Counted from the stretch's first letter, positions 46,675-55,952 are shown. The stretch: DNA of 64,000 nucleotides from Novosphingobium sp. (GCF_027486195.1 NZ_JAIXPP010000051.1:1-64000), one strand, 5' to 3'. Numbers and translations: made by a program. The notes: generated by a model not told the origin, from the letters alone.

Positions 46675-48070
46675 GCGCAAGGCCGCGCCTTACATATTCC
46701 ACAGCCAGACCACGAGCCTGTGCGAAACTTGCCTCGAAACCGTCCCCGCGAAAGTCATCATCGAAGAAGGCTCGGTTTTCTATATCAAGCGCTGCGCCGC
46801 CCACGGCGTCCAGAAAACGCTCATCAGCGACGATCTTGCCTATTGGCGCGGCCAGAAGGACTGGCTCAAGCCCGGCGACCGCCCGCTCACCGCGCAGACC
46901 CGCACCGAAGCCGGCTGCCCGTTCGATTGCGGCCTCTGCCCCGATCACGAACAGCACAGCTGCCTCGCCATCGTGGAGATCAATTCTGCCTGCAATCTCG
47001 CCTGCCCGGTCTGCTTCGCGGATGCCGAGAACGTCCACGGCGCGCACCTGCCGCTGAGCGTGATCGAGGGCATGCTCGATGCGCTGGTCGAGAGCGAGGG
47101 CGAGCCCGATCTCGTCCAGCTTTCGGGCGGCGAACCCACAATCCACCCGCAGTTCTTCGAAGTACTCGATGCAGTGAAGCGCCGCCCGATCCGCCACGTG
47201 ATGATCAACACCAACGGCGTCCGCATCGCGCAGGACCCGGTGTTTGTGGAGCGCCTCGCCAGCTACGCCCCCCGCCTCGAAGTCTATCTCCAGTTCGACA
47301 GCCTGAACGACGAGGCGCTGGTCAACTTGCGCGGCGCCCGCCTCTCGCGCGTCCGCCAGTCGGCGCTGGAGGCGCTTGAGCGCGTCGGCCTCTCGACCAC
47401 GCTCGTCGCCGTGGTGAAGCGGGGGGTCAACGACGACGAGATCGCGGCCATCGTCAACCACGCGCTCGAATGGAAATGCGTGCGCGGCGTGACCTTCCAG
47501 CCGGTGCAGGATGCCGGGCGAAACGAAGGCTTCGATGGCAAGGCCAACCGCATGCTGATCACCCAGATCCGGCGCGAGGTGGTGAAGGCGGGCGTCTTTG
47601 CGGCGGAAGACATGATCCCGCTGCCCTGTAATCCCGATCAGATCTGCATCGGCTATGGCCTGCGCGCCGGCCGCTCGGTAACCCCGATCACCTCGCTGCT
47701 CCCGCGCGAAGTGCTGCTGAACGGGCCCAACACGATCAGCTACGAGGCCTACCCTGCGCTGCGCGAGGCGATGCTGAACCTGTTCAGCCTCGCCACCACG
47801 CAGTGCAACACCGAGGAAAAGCTGGCGGGCGTGCTGTGCTGCCTGCCGCAGGCGCTGGTGCCGGAAGACCTCGGCTATGCCAACAGCTTCCGCGTCGTGA
47901 TCCTGCAGTTCCTTGATCGCTACAACTTCGATCTGGCAACGGTGAAGCGCAGCTGCGTCCACTTCGTCACGCCCGATCGGCAGATCATCCCCTTCGATAC
48001 CTACAACACGTTCTACCGCCCCGGCGCCGAAGGTGCGCCGGTGCTCGCCCGCGCCCGGAGGACATCATGA
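46625..48070 (+). CDS. Multi-cluster radical SAM enzyme of the tetraether-synthase-related group (COG1964-like)
   Basis: A 481-residue radical SAM enzyme. An N-terminal zinc- or iron-binding module (SLCETCLETVPA and KRCAAHG) is followed by an extra cysteine cluster (GCPFDCGLCPDHEQHSC), the SAM cluster motif CNLACPVCFAD (CxxxCxxC, about residue 125), LVQLSGGEPTIHPQF and the strand VYLQFDS. A cysteine-rich C-terminus (LPCNPDQICIG, TTQCNTEEK, VLCCLPQ) suggests a third cluster. This cysteine layout is that of MJ0619/Tes-type proteins, which join lipid chains in archaea; bacterial relatives make membrane-spanning lipids. It overlaps the Lgt-like gene and the small membrane-protein gene. Substrate is inference. 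A GTG at 46646 is an alternative start. Confidence 0.83.
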   Translation: MPSSGSHVETTVLPAPERKAAPYIFHSQTTSLCETCLETVPAKVIIEEGSVFYIKRCAAHGVQKTLISDDLAYWRGQKDWLKPGDRPLTAQTRTEAGCPFDCGLCPDHEQHSCLAIVEINSACNLACPVCFADAENVHGAHLPLSVIEGMLDALVESEGEPDLVQLSGGEPTIHPQFFEVLDAVKRRPIRHVMINTNGVRIAQDPVFVERLASYAPRLEVYLQFDSLNDEALVNLRGARLSRVRQSALEALERVGLSTTLVAVVKRGVNDDEIAAIVNHALEWKCVRGVTFQPVQDAGRNEGFDGKANRMLITQIRREVVKAGVFAAEDMIPLPCNPDQICIGYGLRAGRSVTPITSLLPREVLLNGPNTISYEAYPALREAMLNLFSLATTQCNTEEKLAGVLCCLPQALVPEDLGYANSFRVVILQFLDRYNFDLATVKRSCVHFVTPDRQIIPFDTYNTFYRPGAEGAPVLARARRTS

Positions 48071-48306
48071 AGCGCCTGTTCGGCGGCCTGCTGCTCGCGG
48101 CCGGTATCATGATCATGCTCACCAGCGGGCTGTGCACCCTTGCGGTGATTGGCATCGGTGCGTCCGAGGTGGCGAGAGACCCGACCGTCCTCGTCGCACT
48201 CTATCTGCCACTCATAGTGGGCGGCGTCCCCTTCGCCATAGGCTTCGGCCTTTACAAATGGGGACGCGCACTGCTGCGACAACCTGAAGAGAATGACGTC
48301 TTCTGA
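48067..48306 (+). CDS. Small membrane protein coupled to the radical SAM gene
   Basis: A 79-residue protein with two hydrophobic segments (about 3-30 and 43-66), predicted to be an inner-membrane hairpin with an acidic C-terminal tail. Its ATG overlaps the radical SAM stop (ATGA), so it is translationally coupled to it and to the Lgt-like gene. No family is recognised. Co-translation makes it a candidate accessory subunit of the same lipid-related process. Confidence 0.6.
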   Translation: MKRLFGGLLLAAGIMIMLTSGLCTLAVIGIGASEVARDPTVLVALYLPLIVGGVPFAIGFGLYKWGRALLRQPEENDVF

Positions 48307-48314
48307 AGGCCCCC

Positions 48315-50129
48315 TCACCCCGCCGCCAACCGCTCCGCCGTCCGCTCTTCGATCCGCTTTTCCAGCATGAACAGCGGCATCGTGCCCTCTTCCAGTATCC
48401 CATGGAACCACGGCAGGCTGAACTTGTCGCCGAGCGCCGCCTGCGCCTTCGTGCGCGCCGCGACCCATGCTGTGTGGCCGATCTTGTAGCTGCAGGCCTG
48501 CCCGATCAGCACGCAATAGCGCTCCACCTCGCGCTGGCTGCGCGCCTGCGCGAAGCCGGTTGTGGCGACCATGTAGGCTGTCGCCTTCTCGCGGCTCCAG
48601 CGGTAGTGGTGGATGCCGGTATCGACCACCAGCCGCGCTGCGCGGAACAGGAACGATTGCAGATACCCCGCACGTTCCAGCGCCGAATACCCGCCCAGCT
48701 CGTCCGCCAGCTGCTCGGCATAGAGCGCCCAGCCTTCGCCGTGCGCCGAGAGGAAATAGTCCTTGAGATACAAAGGCAGCGCGCCACCCTTCTGCGCATA
48801 GCCGCCCTGCAGGTGGTGCCCCGGAATGCCCTCGTGATAGGTCAGCGAAGGCAGCGAATAGCGCGGCCAGTCGCCCACGGACTTGAGGTTGATCCAGTAG
48901 ATCGCCGGGCGCGAGCCATCGAGGCTGGCGCTGTAGTAATAGCCGTTCGAAGCCCCGTCCTGAATCTCCACCGGCACGCGGCGGATTTCGAGCGGCTCGC
49001 TGGGATAGTTCGCAAAGGCTTGCGGCAGCTTCTTCGCCATCGCCGCGATCCCGGCGTTGAGCGAGGCAATCAGGTCGCTGCGCCCCGCATCGCTATCGGG
49101 ATAGAGCTGGTCCGGCGCATGGTTCAGCGCCGTCAGCCGCTCACCCACCGTGCCCTTGGTATAGCCCGCCGCCTTAAGGATCGCATCGAGCTTGCCGGTG
49201 ATATCGGCCACCTGCTCGAGCCCGATCTTGTGGACTTCCTCCGGGCTCAGCTTGGTCGTCGTCGCCTCGGCCAGCGCGGCTGCATAGATTGCATCGCCGC
49301 CGCGCACGCGCCACGCGCCGTCGCCCGCCGGGGTCCTGAGGCGCAGCGCCTTGATCAGCGCAATCTGCCGGTCGAGCGCGGGATATACGTCGCCGCCGAC
49401 AATCTTCGCCGCCTGCGCCGCCCAATCGCCGGGAATGGACTTGGAGGTGGTACGCCGCGACAAGGAAAGCACCAGCGAGCTGGCCTCCGGCGCAGCGCTG
49501 CGCAGCTTGGCGAGCTGGCCCAGTGCCAGATCGAGCGACCAGCGCGGCGCGATCACCCCGCGCCCCGCCAGCCGCTTCTGGCCCAGCGTGTCCTCATCCA
49601 GCGCAAAGGCAAACGCCCGCAGCCGCGCGAGATAGGCCTCGGCATCGGCGGCGGTTTCCACCGGATGCTGGCTGTCGAGCATGTCCGGCACTTCGAAGTA
49701 GATGCCCTGCTGCTGCGTGATCGGATAGGGCTGCTGCACGCTCTCGATCCCGAAGGGCACACCGGCCAGCCGCCGCTCGAACATATAGGCCAGGATATCG
49801 CGCTGCCGCTGCACGGCGGGGCTGAGGCTGGCGGGATCGACGCCGCGCATTGCGGCAAGCCCGGCGCGGTCGAACGCCTGCGTGGCCGCCCGGCCCGCCT
49901 CGCTCTTGTCATCAAGCCGCGATCGCAGCGCGGCGCGCACGCCGGTATCGAGCCCGAGCCCGGTCGCATGGTTCGGCGTCAGCAGCAGGTTGTTGTAGAA
50001 CAAGCGGTCAGCCAGCGCCGCAAAGGCGGCATCGCCGGGCGCGCCACCTGCGGCAGCGAAGGCCTGTGCTGGCAGCCAAGCCGTCAGCGCAGCGGTCGCT
50101 GCACCGGTGAGAAATTCACGTCTTTCCAT
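48315..50129 (-). CDS. Exported DUF885 putative metallopeptidase
   Basis: A 604-residue protein with a twin-arginine-like signal peptide (MERREFLTGAATAALTAWLPAQAFA), so it is probably periplasmic. The DUF885 signature with a zinc-protease-like motif is present at about residue 425-440 (SLTYHEGIPGHHLQGGYAQKG), and the C-terminal part contains LVVDTGIHHYRWSREKA and GQACSYKIGH, both typical of the family. Members are thought to be peptidases or dipeptidyl-type hydrolases, but few have been studied. It is convergent with the small membrane protein, and the DUF6456 gene lies upstream on the same strand. Confidence 0.9.
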   Translation of the reverse strand: MERREFLTGAATAALTAWLPAQAFAAAGGAPGDAAFAALADRLFYNNLLLTPNHATGLGLDTGVRAALRSRLDDKSEAGRAATQAFDRAGLAAMRGVDPASLSPAVQRQRDILAYMFERRLAGVPFGIESVQQPYPITQQQGIYFEVPDMLDSQHPVETAADAEAYLARLRAFAFALDEDTLGQKRLAGRGVIAPRWSLDLALGQLAKLRSAAPEASSLVLSLSRRTTSKSIPGDWAAQAAKIVGGDVYPALDRQIALIKALRLRTPAGDGAWRVRGGDAIYAAALAEATTTKLSPEEVHKIGLEQVADITGKLDAILKAAGYTKGTVGERLTALNHAPDQLYPDSDAGRSDLIASLNAGIAAMAKKLPQAFANYPSEPLEIRRVPVEIQDGASNGYYYSASLDGSRPAIYWINLKSVGDWPRYSLPSLTYHEGIPGHHLQGGYAQKGGALPLYLKDYFLSAHGEGWALYAEQLADELGGYSALERAGYLQSFLFRAARLVVDTGIHHYRWSREKATAYMVATTGFAQARSQREVERYCVLIGQACSYKIGHTAWVAARTKAQAALGDKFSLPWFHGILEEGTMPLFMLEKRIEERTAERLAAG

Positions 50130-50220
50130 GGACTAGGCTCCCGCAGATCGGAAAGCCTGTCCGCTCGCACATTCCCGCGCGGGGAAGCAAGACACCCCCC
50201 AGGGCGAGCGGGGGAAATCC

Positions 50221-50706
50221 TCACGACCCACCGTAAAATCCCGCCACCCGGTCGAGCGCCAGCTCCAGAACCAGCTTGCCGCTGCGCGCAGGCCAGGCCA
50301 GCGCCTTTTCCGCAGCCGGAACGCCCTCGCCCGCGCAGACCACGCGCCACAGGATGTCGGAAAGCCCCGGCCCCGCCGCCGCGATCGCGCCATCAAAGCG
50401 GCGGCGTGCGGCGAGCTGCCGCTCGCCCGGCGTCAGGCCCGGCTCGCCACCCGCAATGCGCACCGGGTCCCAGCGCATCGTCACCGAGGGCGCGAGTTCG
50501 GCGCGCTCCCAGTCCGCCCGCAGCCGCTCACCCGCCGCAAATTGCCGGTCATTGAGATGGCCCCGCGCATGAAGCCAGGTCAGCGGCGATTCGGCGAGAT
50601 TGACCTTCACGCTGCGCACCGCCGCGCACCCGGAACCGGGCCGCACCCCGTCCACGCGCCGCGGCCCTTCCTCGGTCAGTTCACGCTCGACCAGAACCTG
50701 CGCCAT
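50221..50706 (-). CDS. DUF6456 protein, probable alphaproteobacterial regulator
   Basis: A 161-residue soluble protein matching DUF6456: SPLTWLHARGHLNDRQFAAGERLRADWERAELAPSVTMRW, then GPGLSDILWRVVCAGEGV and WPARSGKLVLELALDRVAGFYG at the end. The domain is widespread in alphaproteobacteria and is usually regarded as DNA-binding or regulatory, with no activity shown to my knowledge. It is divergent from the XRE regulator gene across about 100 bases, so the two may share control. The ATG is followed by a normal basic N-terminus. Confidence 0.78.
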   Translation of the reverse strand: MAQVLVERELTEEGPRRVDGVRPGSGCAAVRSVKVNLAESPLTWLHARGHLNDRQFAAGERLRADWERAELAPSVTMRWDPVRIAGGEPGLTPGERQLAARRRFDGAIAAAGPGLSDILWRVVCAGEGVPAAEKALAWPARSGKLVLELALDRVAGFYGGS

Positions 50707-50840
50707 GCCACCTCTCCTTTGAACAAATCAGGAACATGCGCTGCCTTGCCGGAGAGTGATGCCTGTAGGAAAGCACAAAACTTGCCGCAGCGCACAAAAG
50801 CTGTAAAAGCATGCATAAGGCCGCTGAAAGTGCCCCGATC

Positions 50841-51410
50841 ATGATCAACCGCATCCGCGATATTCGCCGTCAAATGGGCCTCACCTTGGCCGATGTCGCC
50901 GCGCGCTGTGCGCCGCCGACAACTGCGCAAACCATCGGCCGTCTGGAAACGGGCATGCGCTCGCTTTCGCTGGGCTGGATGAACCGCATCGCCGCCGCGC
51001 TCGATGTCGATCCGCAGTTGCTGGTCAAGGCCGAGGTGGAAAGCGAACCGCAGATCATCGCCCGCCTCGCAGCGACCGGTGCGGAGGCGCTGACCAAGCC
51101 CATGTCGGCGGTTTTCCCGGTCGGCCCCGGCTCGGCCCAGCTTGTCGTGATGACTGTGGAAGCAAGCGCCGGCGAATACCGCTCAGGCGATCAGGTCTGG
51201 CTGCGGCAAGTTGGGCCCGATGATTTCGGCCGCGCGCTCAACCGCGATGTGCTCGCCCCCCGCCCCGGCGGCCGTTTCGCATTCGGCCGCATGATCGATC
51301 GCGATGGTGATCGTGTCGCGCTGCTCCCGCCCGGCGTCGGCCAGCGGCAGGTGGTGATCGATCATCCCGCATGGATCGGCGTTGCCGAACTGCTCGTCCG
51401 CTCGCTCTGA
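50841..51410 (+). CDS. XRE-family helix-turn-helix regulator with C-terminal S24-like region
   Basis: A 189-residue regulator. The N-terminal helix-turn-helix (INRIRDIRRQMGLTLADVAARC, then TAQTIGRLETGMRSLSLGWMNRIAAAL) is an XRE type, followed by a beta-rich region (about 85-185; VGPGSAQLVVMTVEAS, SGDQVWLRQV) that resembles the S24/LexA C-terminal fold without an obvious Ser-Lys dyad. An upstream ATG at 50811 would add ten residues. It is divergent from the DUF6456 gene and is followed 17 bases later by a glycosyltransferase gene. Confidence 0.82.
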   Translation: MINRIRDIRRQMGLTLADVAARCAPPTTAQTIGRLETGMRSLSLGWMNRIAAALDVDPQLLVKAEVESEPQIIARLAATGAEALTKPMSAVFPVGPGSAQLVVMTVEASAGEYRSGDQVWLRQVGPDDFGRALNRDVLAPRPGGRFAFGRMIDRDGDRVALLPPGVGQRQVVIDHPAWIGVAELLVRSL

Positions 51411-51427
51411 CATTCCGCGATTTGCCG

Positions 51428-52633
51428 GTGAAGCGCCGCCTGCTGTCGATATCGACGCTGTATCCTGCCCCGACCCGCCCGGGCTTCGGCCGCTTCGTCG
51501 CGCGCCAGATGGAGGCGCTCGCCGCGCGAGGTGATTGGGACGTTACCGTGATCAACCCGATCGGCCTGCCCCCGCCCCCGTTTAGCGCGCTGGGCCGCTA
51601 CAAGCCGCTCGCCGCCATCCCGTCGATTGAATCCGGCGGGCGCGTCACCGTCCACCATCCGAGTTTCCTGCTGGTCCCCGGCCTTTCCGGCCGTTTCAAT
51701 CCCTGGGCGATCACCCGCGCGGTCCTGCCGCTGGCGCGAAAGCTCCACCGCGAAGCGCCGTTCGACCTTGTCGACGCCCAGTTTTTCTACCCCGATGGCC
51801 CCGCTGCCGCCGATGTCTCTGCCGCGCTTGGCCTCCCTCACGCGATCAAGGCGCGCGGTTCGGATATCCATCTCTGGGGGGACCGCCCCGCCGCGCTCCT
51901 ACAGATGCGCCGCGCTGCCCACAGCGCTGCGGCCGTGCAGGCCGTGTCCGGCGCCCTCGCGCACGATATGGACGCGCTGCATCTCGCCCCGCCCGGCGGA
52001 ATCACGGTGCATTACACCGGCCTGGACCGCGTGCGCTTCCAGCCGCTGCCCCGCAGCGAGGCGCGCGCGCAGCTTGCTGCCAGCCTCCCCACCCTAGCGC
52101 TGCGTCCCACAGACCGCCTTGCCGTCTGCGTCGGCGCGCTGATCGCGATCAAGGGCCAGGCGCTCGCGATCGAGGCGCTCACCAGCCTGCCTGGTGATAT
52201 CCAGCTCGCGCTCGCAGGCACCGGCGCAGACGAGGCCGCGCTGCGCGCCCGCGCCGCCGCGCACGGCGTGTCCAGCCGGGTGCATTTTCTCGGCGCCGTC
52301 AGCCACGATACGCTGCCCGTGCTGCTTAGCGCCGCCGATGTCATGGTGCTGCCTTCGGAGCGCGAGGGCCTTGCCAATGCCTGGATCGAGGCGCTCGCCT
52401 GCGGCACCCCGCTCGTCATCCCGCCGATTGGCGGCGCACCCGAGGTGCTGGACCGCCCTGCCGCTGGCCGCCTCGCCGAGCGCACGCCCGCCGCAATCGC
52501 CGCCGCCATCTCGGAAATCCTCGCCGCACCGCCAGCGCAAACAGACGTCGCCGAGAGCGCCGCCCGGTTCAGCTGGGATGCGAATGCGGCAGCGCTCGCC
52601 GCGATCTACGAAAGGGCAGTGTCAGGCAGCTAA
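51428..52633 (+). CDS. GT4-family glycosyltransferase
   Basis: A 401-residue cytosolic glycosyltransferase of the GT-B fold, family GT4. The N-terminal acceptor domain begins KRRLLSISTLYPAPTRPGFGRFVARQMEAL; the donor domain has LAVCVGALIAIKGQALAIEAL, RVHFLGAVSHDTLPVLLSAADVMVLPSEREGLANAW, and the catalytic-type glutamate in the EREGLAN segment. The GTG start at 51428 is used because no ATG is in frame nearby. It follows the regulator gene by 17 bases. Acceptor is unknown; exopolysaccharide or lipid-linked sugar is possible. Confidence 0.9.
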   Translation: MKRRLLSISTLYPAPTRPGFGRFVARQMEALAARGDWDVTVINPIGLPPPPFSALGRYKPLAAIPSIESGGRVTVHHPSFLLVPGLSGRFNPWAITRAVLPLARKLHREAPFDLVDAQFFYPDGPAAADVSAALGLPHAIKARGSDIHLWGDRPAALLQMRRAAHSAAAVQAVSGALAHDMDALHLAPPGGITVHYTGLDRVRFQPLPRSEARAQLAASLPTLALRPTDRLAVCVGALIAIKGQALAIEALTSLPGDIQLALAGTGADEAALRARAAAHGVSSRVHFLGAVSHDTLPVLLSAADVMVLPSEREGLANAWIEALACGTPLVIPPIGGAPEVLDRPAAGRLAERTPAAIAAAISEILAAPPAQTDVAESAARFSWDANAAALAAIYERAVSGS

Positions 52634-52663
52634 GGTTGCGCCGGGTGCAATCACCAACACCGC

Positions 52664-52687
52664 TCATCCTGAGCCTGTCGAAGGATG
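52664..52687. repeat. Short CATCCT...AGGATG palindromic motif
   Basis: CATCCT and AGGATG enclose GAGCCTGTCGA, giving a six-base-pair hairpin between the convergent glycosyltransferase and secF genes. The CCTGAGCCTGTCGAAGG core is a widely dispersed bacterial repeat. It may serve as a bidirectional terminator. Confidence 0.5.
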
Positions 52688-52705
52688 CTTACGCCTCGCC
52701 TGCGT

Positions 52706-53683
52706 TCAAGCCCTCTCGCGCGCCATCCGTTCCTGCTTGTCGAGCTGGCTCTCGGTCGGCACGAAGCTCTTCGAGGTGACCTTCAGCCAGATCAGGATAG
52801 GCGCAGCCATGTAGATCGAACTGTAGGTGCCGACGAAGATGCCCAGCGTGATCGCGGCGGTAAAGCCAAAGATCACCCCCGGACCCAGCAGCAGCAGCGC
52901 GGTCAGCGTAATCAGCATCGAAAGCGAGGTCGCCAGCGTGCGATGAAGCGTCTCGTTCACCGAGAGATCGAGCAGCTCAGGCATCGGCATCTTGCGGTAT
53001 TTCTTGAGATTCTCGCGGATGCGGTCGTAGACCACGATCGTATCGTTGAGCGAGTAGCCGATCAGCGTCAGCAGCGCCGCCACGATCGTCAGATCGAATT
53101 CCAGCTGCGTCACCGCGAACAGGCCCAAAGTCAGCGTCACGTCGTGGACAAGGCTGAACAGCGCGCCCACACCAAACTGCCATTCGAACCGCAGCCAGAT
53201 ATAGGCCGCAACCGCCAGCGCCGCGAGGCCGAGCGACAGCACCGCGCTGTGCCACAGCTCGCCCGAAACCTTGCCCGAAACCGAATCCACGCCGTCGACG
53301 CGCGCATCGGCGTGCTTGGCCTTGATATCGGCGGTAATCGTGCGCGCCATCTTGTCCGATAGGCCGCTGTCGTGGTCCGCGCCTTCGGGCAGTTTCATGC
53401 GGATCGAAATCTCGTTGGGCTTGCCATAGCGCTGGATGATCGGCTCACCATAGCCCAGCGCCTCGATCTCGCCGCGCAGCGGCCCGACCGGTGCCTCCGC
53501 GCTCTGGGTGAAGGTCACGCGGATCATCTGCCCGCCGATGAAATCGACGCCAAGGTTGAGCCCCTTGGTGAACACGAGGCCGAGGCTCGCCGCCATCAGC
53601 AGCAGGCTGATCACGTAGAAGGGCACGCGCCAGCGCAGGAACTTGATGTTCGTGTTATCGGGAACGAGCTTGAGAAGTTTCAT
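52706..53683 (-). CDS. secF: Protein translocase subunit SecF
   Basis: An inner-membrane partner of SecD that uses the proton gradient to help pull exported proteins through SecYEG. The 325-residue protein has six helices, with the hallmark periplasmic-loop and helix-4 segments GVDFIGGQMIRVTF, GYSLNDTIVVYDRIREN and LAVAAYIWLRFEWQF, and ends in a basic tail. It follows secD by 13 bases on the same strand in the yajC-secD-secF order. Confidence 0.97.
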   Translation of the reverse strand: MKLLKLVPDNTNIKFLRWRVPFYVISLLLMAASLGLVFTKGLNLGVDFIGGQMIRVTFTQSAEAPVGPLRGEIEALGYGEPIIQRYGKPNEISIRMKLPEGADHDSGLSDKMARTITADIKAKHADARVDGVDSVSGKVSGELWHSAVLSLGLAALAVAAYIWLRFEWQFGVGALFSLVHDVTLTLGLFAVTQLEFDLTIVAALLTLIGYSLNDTIVVYDRIRENLKKYRKMPMPELLDLSVNETLHRTLATSLSMLITLTALLLLGPGVIFGFTAAITLGIFVGTYSSIYMAAPILIWLKVTSKSFVPTESQLDKQERMARERA

Positions 53684-53696
53684 GGTTGCCAGTCCC

Positions 53697-55304
53697 TCAA
53701 AGCGCGATTTCGGTGGGCCGCGCCTTGCGCAGCCACTGCGCGACCCACATGCGGGTCATGGTCACCGCGGTGAACACCGAGGTCGCGATGCCGATCAGCA
53801 GCACGATGGCGAACCCGCGCACCGGACCAGTGCCGAACGCGGCCATCGACATCGCCGCGATCACGTTGGTGATATTGGCGTCGAAGATCGCGCGGCTGGC
53901 TTCCTTGTAGCCCGTCTCGACCGCCTGGAACACGCGGCGGCCACGGTGCCGTTCCTCGCGGATGCGCTCATTGATCAGCACGTTGGCGTCCACCGCAGCA
54001 CCGATCGTGAGCACGAAACCGGCGATGCCCGGCAGGGTCAGAGTCGTGCCGATCAGCGCCATGATGCCCAGGATCATCAGCACGTTGAACACCAGCGCAA
54101 TGCAGGCATACATGCCGAAGCGGCCATAGACGGCGAGGATGAACGCCACCAGCGCCAGCGTGCCAACCGCCATTGCGATCATGCCCTTGCGGATCGAGTC
54201 CGCGCCGAGGTCTGGCCCGACGGTGCGCTCTTCCACCACCTTGAGGTCGACCGGAAGCGCGCCCGAACGCAGCGAGATCGCGAGGTTGCTTGCCGCTTGC
54301 GTGGTGAAGCTGCCCGAAATCACCGCGCTGCCGCCAAGGATCGGCTCGTTGATATTGGGCGCGGAAAGCACCTTGCCATCGAGAATGATCGCGAAGGGCT
54401 TGTTGACGTTCTGCGTCGTCAGCTTGGCAAACCGCGCGCCGCCTTCGGTGTTGAAGGTGATCGCGACTTGCGGCTCGTTGGTCTGCTGGTTGTTGGTGAC
54501 TTGTGCATTGGTCAGCTGATCACCGCGAATGCCGCCAAGGCGCTTGACCGCAATCGAGCCGACCGGCCCGCCGTCCTTGCCCGGCGCATAGGGCACGATC
54601 TCGCTGCCCGGAGGCGCGATGCCGCGCTGGATATCGCTCTGCAGCGCGGTCGTATCGACCAGCTTGAACTCAAGCTTGGCGGTCTGGCCTAGGAGGTTCT
54701 TGAGCGCCTGCGGATCCTGCAGGCCCGGCACTTGGACCACGATGCGGTTGGCACCCGAACGGATGATCGTCGGCTCGCGCGTGCCCAGTGCGTCGATGCG
54801 CTTGCGCACCACCTCGACCGCGGTTTCCATCGCCTGCGCGACCGCAAGATCGATGCCTTCCGCTGTCGGCGTCAGCACGAAGCGGTTGCCATCGATGACC
54901 TCGATCTTCCAGTCGCGCGCGCCGGTCAGCCCCGCCCCGTTGGTCAGCGGCAGGATCGCCTCGCGCACCGCATCGACCTTGGCGGGATCTTCGACGAGGA
55001 AGGTCAGCGCGCCATCACGGTTGGAGATGTCGCTGATGCGGATATCCGGGCTCGCCTGCTTCAGCTTGTTACGGACCGATTCGTCCATGCCCTCGATGCG
55101 CTGCTGGCGCACCTGGCTGGGATCGGCCTCAAGCAGGATGTGGCTGCCACCGGCAAGATCGAGGCCCAGATTGACCTTGGGCGCATAGATGCCCGCAGGG
55201 ATCGTGAAGCCCATGACCGTGGCGATCGAAGGGGCCGCGGCAAGCGCGGCCAGCAGCGTGATCGCCCAGAGCCAGATCACCTTCCAGCGCGGAAATTCAA
55301 GCAT
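53697..55304 (-). CDS. secD: Protein translocase subunit SecD
   Basis: The 535-residue partner of SecF. It has an N-terminal helix, the large periplasmic P1 domain (GLDLAGGSHILLEADP, DALGTREPTIIRSGANRIVVQVPG), then five helices with the conserved GTLTLPGIAGFVLTIGAAVDANVLINERIREE region. I use the ATG at 55304 (MLEFPRWKVIWLW), with AGGAAG ten bases upstream; a start 54 bases earlier is in frame but lacks a ribosome site. It is 75 bases downstream of yajC on the same strand. Confidence 0.97.
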   Translation of the reverse strand: MLEFPRWKVIWLWAITLLAALAAAPSIATVMGFTIPAGIYAPKVNLGLDLAGGSHILLEADPSQVRQQRIEGMDESVRNKLKQASPDIRISDISNRDGALTFLVEDPAKVDAVREAILPLTNGAGLTGARDWKIEVIDGNRFVLTPTAEGIDLAVAQAMETAVEVVRKRIDALGTREPTIIRSGANRIVVQVPGLQDPQALKNLLGQTAKLEFKLVDTTALQSDIQRGIAPPGSEIVPYAPGKDGGPVGSIAVKRLGGIRGDQLTNAQVTNNQQTNEPQVAITFNTEGGARFAKLTTQNVNKPFAIILDGKVLSAPNINEPILGGSAVISGSFTTQAASNLAISLRSGALPVDLKVVEERTVGPDLGADSIRKGMIAMAVGTLALVAFILAVYGRFGMYACIALVFNVLMILGIMALIGTTLTLPGIAGFVLTIGAAVDANVLINERIREERHRGRRVFQAVETGYKEASRAIFDANITNVIAAMSMAAFGTGPVRGFAIVLLIGIATSVFTAVTMTRMWVAQWLRKARPTEIAL

Positions 55305-55379
55305 CGAGAGAAGTCTTCCTGAAGGAGGCCGCGCGCACATGGGGCCATTGGCCACCATATGGTAACGCGGGCCGCAGCA

Positions 55380-55727
55380 TCAATCGTTGGCGGGAGCAGA
55401 CCCTGCAGGCGGCAGCACGTCGCCGATCGTCGCCCGCACCGCGCGAACGCGGACATTGGGGCCGAGTTCAAGATCGACCGTCTGTTCCTCGACCTTGATC
55501 ACCTTGCCGATCAGGCCGCCTGCGGTCACCACCTGATCGCCCTTCTTGAGCGCCGAGATCTTGACCTGCTGCTCCTTCTGCCGGCGCATCTGGGGGCGCA
55601 GGATCAGGAAGTAGAAGATCGCCGCCATCGCGACGAGCGGCAGAAACTGGAGGTACGCCGGCGGCTCGGCCGGAGTGGCGGCCGGCGCGGCGGCGGCGAG
55701 GATGGCAAGAAGAGCAGGACCGTTCAT
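55380..55727 (-). CDS. yajC: Preprotein translocase subunit YajC
   Basis: A 115-residue single-helix inner-membrane protein of the SecDF-YajC complex. After an alanine/proline-rich start the helix FLPLVAMAAIFYFLILRP leads to the conserved cytosolic part RPQMRRQKEQQVKISALKKGDQVVTAGGLIGKV. It heads the yajC-secD-secF operon. The 225 bases between it and the tRNA gene contain no gene that I can support. Confidence 0.95.
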   Translation of the reverse strand: MNGPALLAILAAAAPAATPAEPPAYLQFLPLVAMAAIFYFLILRPQMRRQKEQQVKISALKKGDQVVTAGGLIGKVIKVEEQTVDLELGPNVRVRAVRATIGDVLPPAGSAPAND

Positions 55728-55952
55728 GGCAGGTCAGGAACTTTCGCAAGGGCTGGTCTGGCGCAGCGATACCTGGCAGGCGGCAAGCCGCAAGCCCGGT
55801 GAGGCCAGTATGGGCTGGCGCGCTAGCAGTTTGGCTTGGCTTAGGCAACTTTGCGCCCAAGCCGTTTCGCCCAATCAATTTGCGCGGCCTCAATCAGTGA
55901 TCAAGAAGCCTTGCCATCCACCCAGACCCTGCCTATAGGCCCGCCTTCCGGT

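Noticed and set aside
48402..50555. A 717-codon open frame antisense to the DUF885 gene
   Set aside because: The DUF885 motifs lie on the other strand; no start site or family is seen here.
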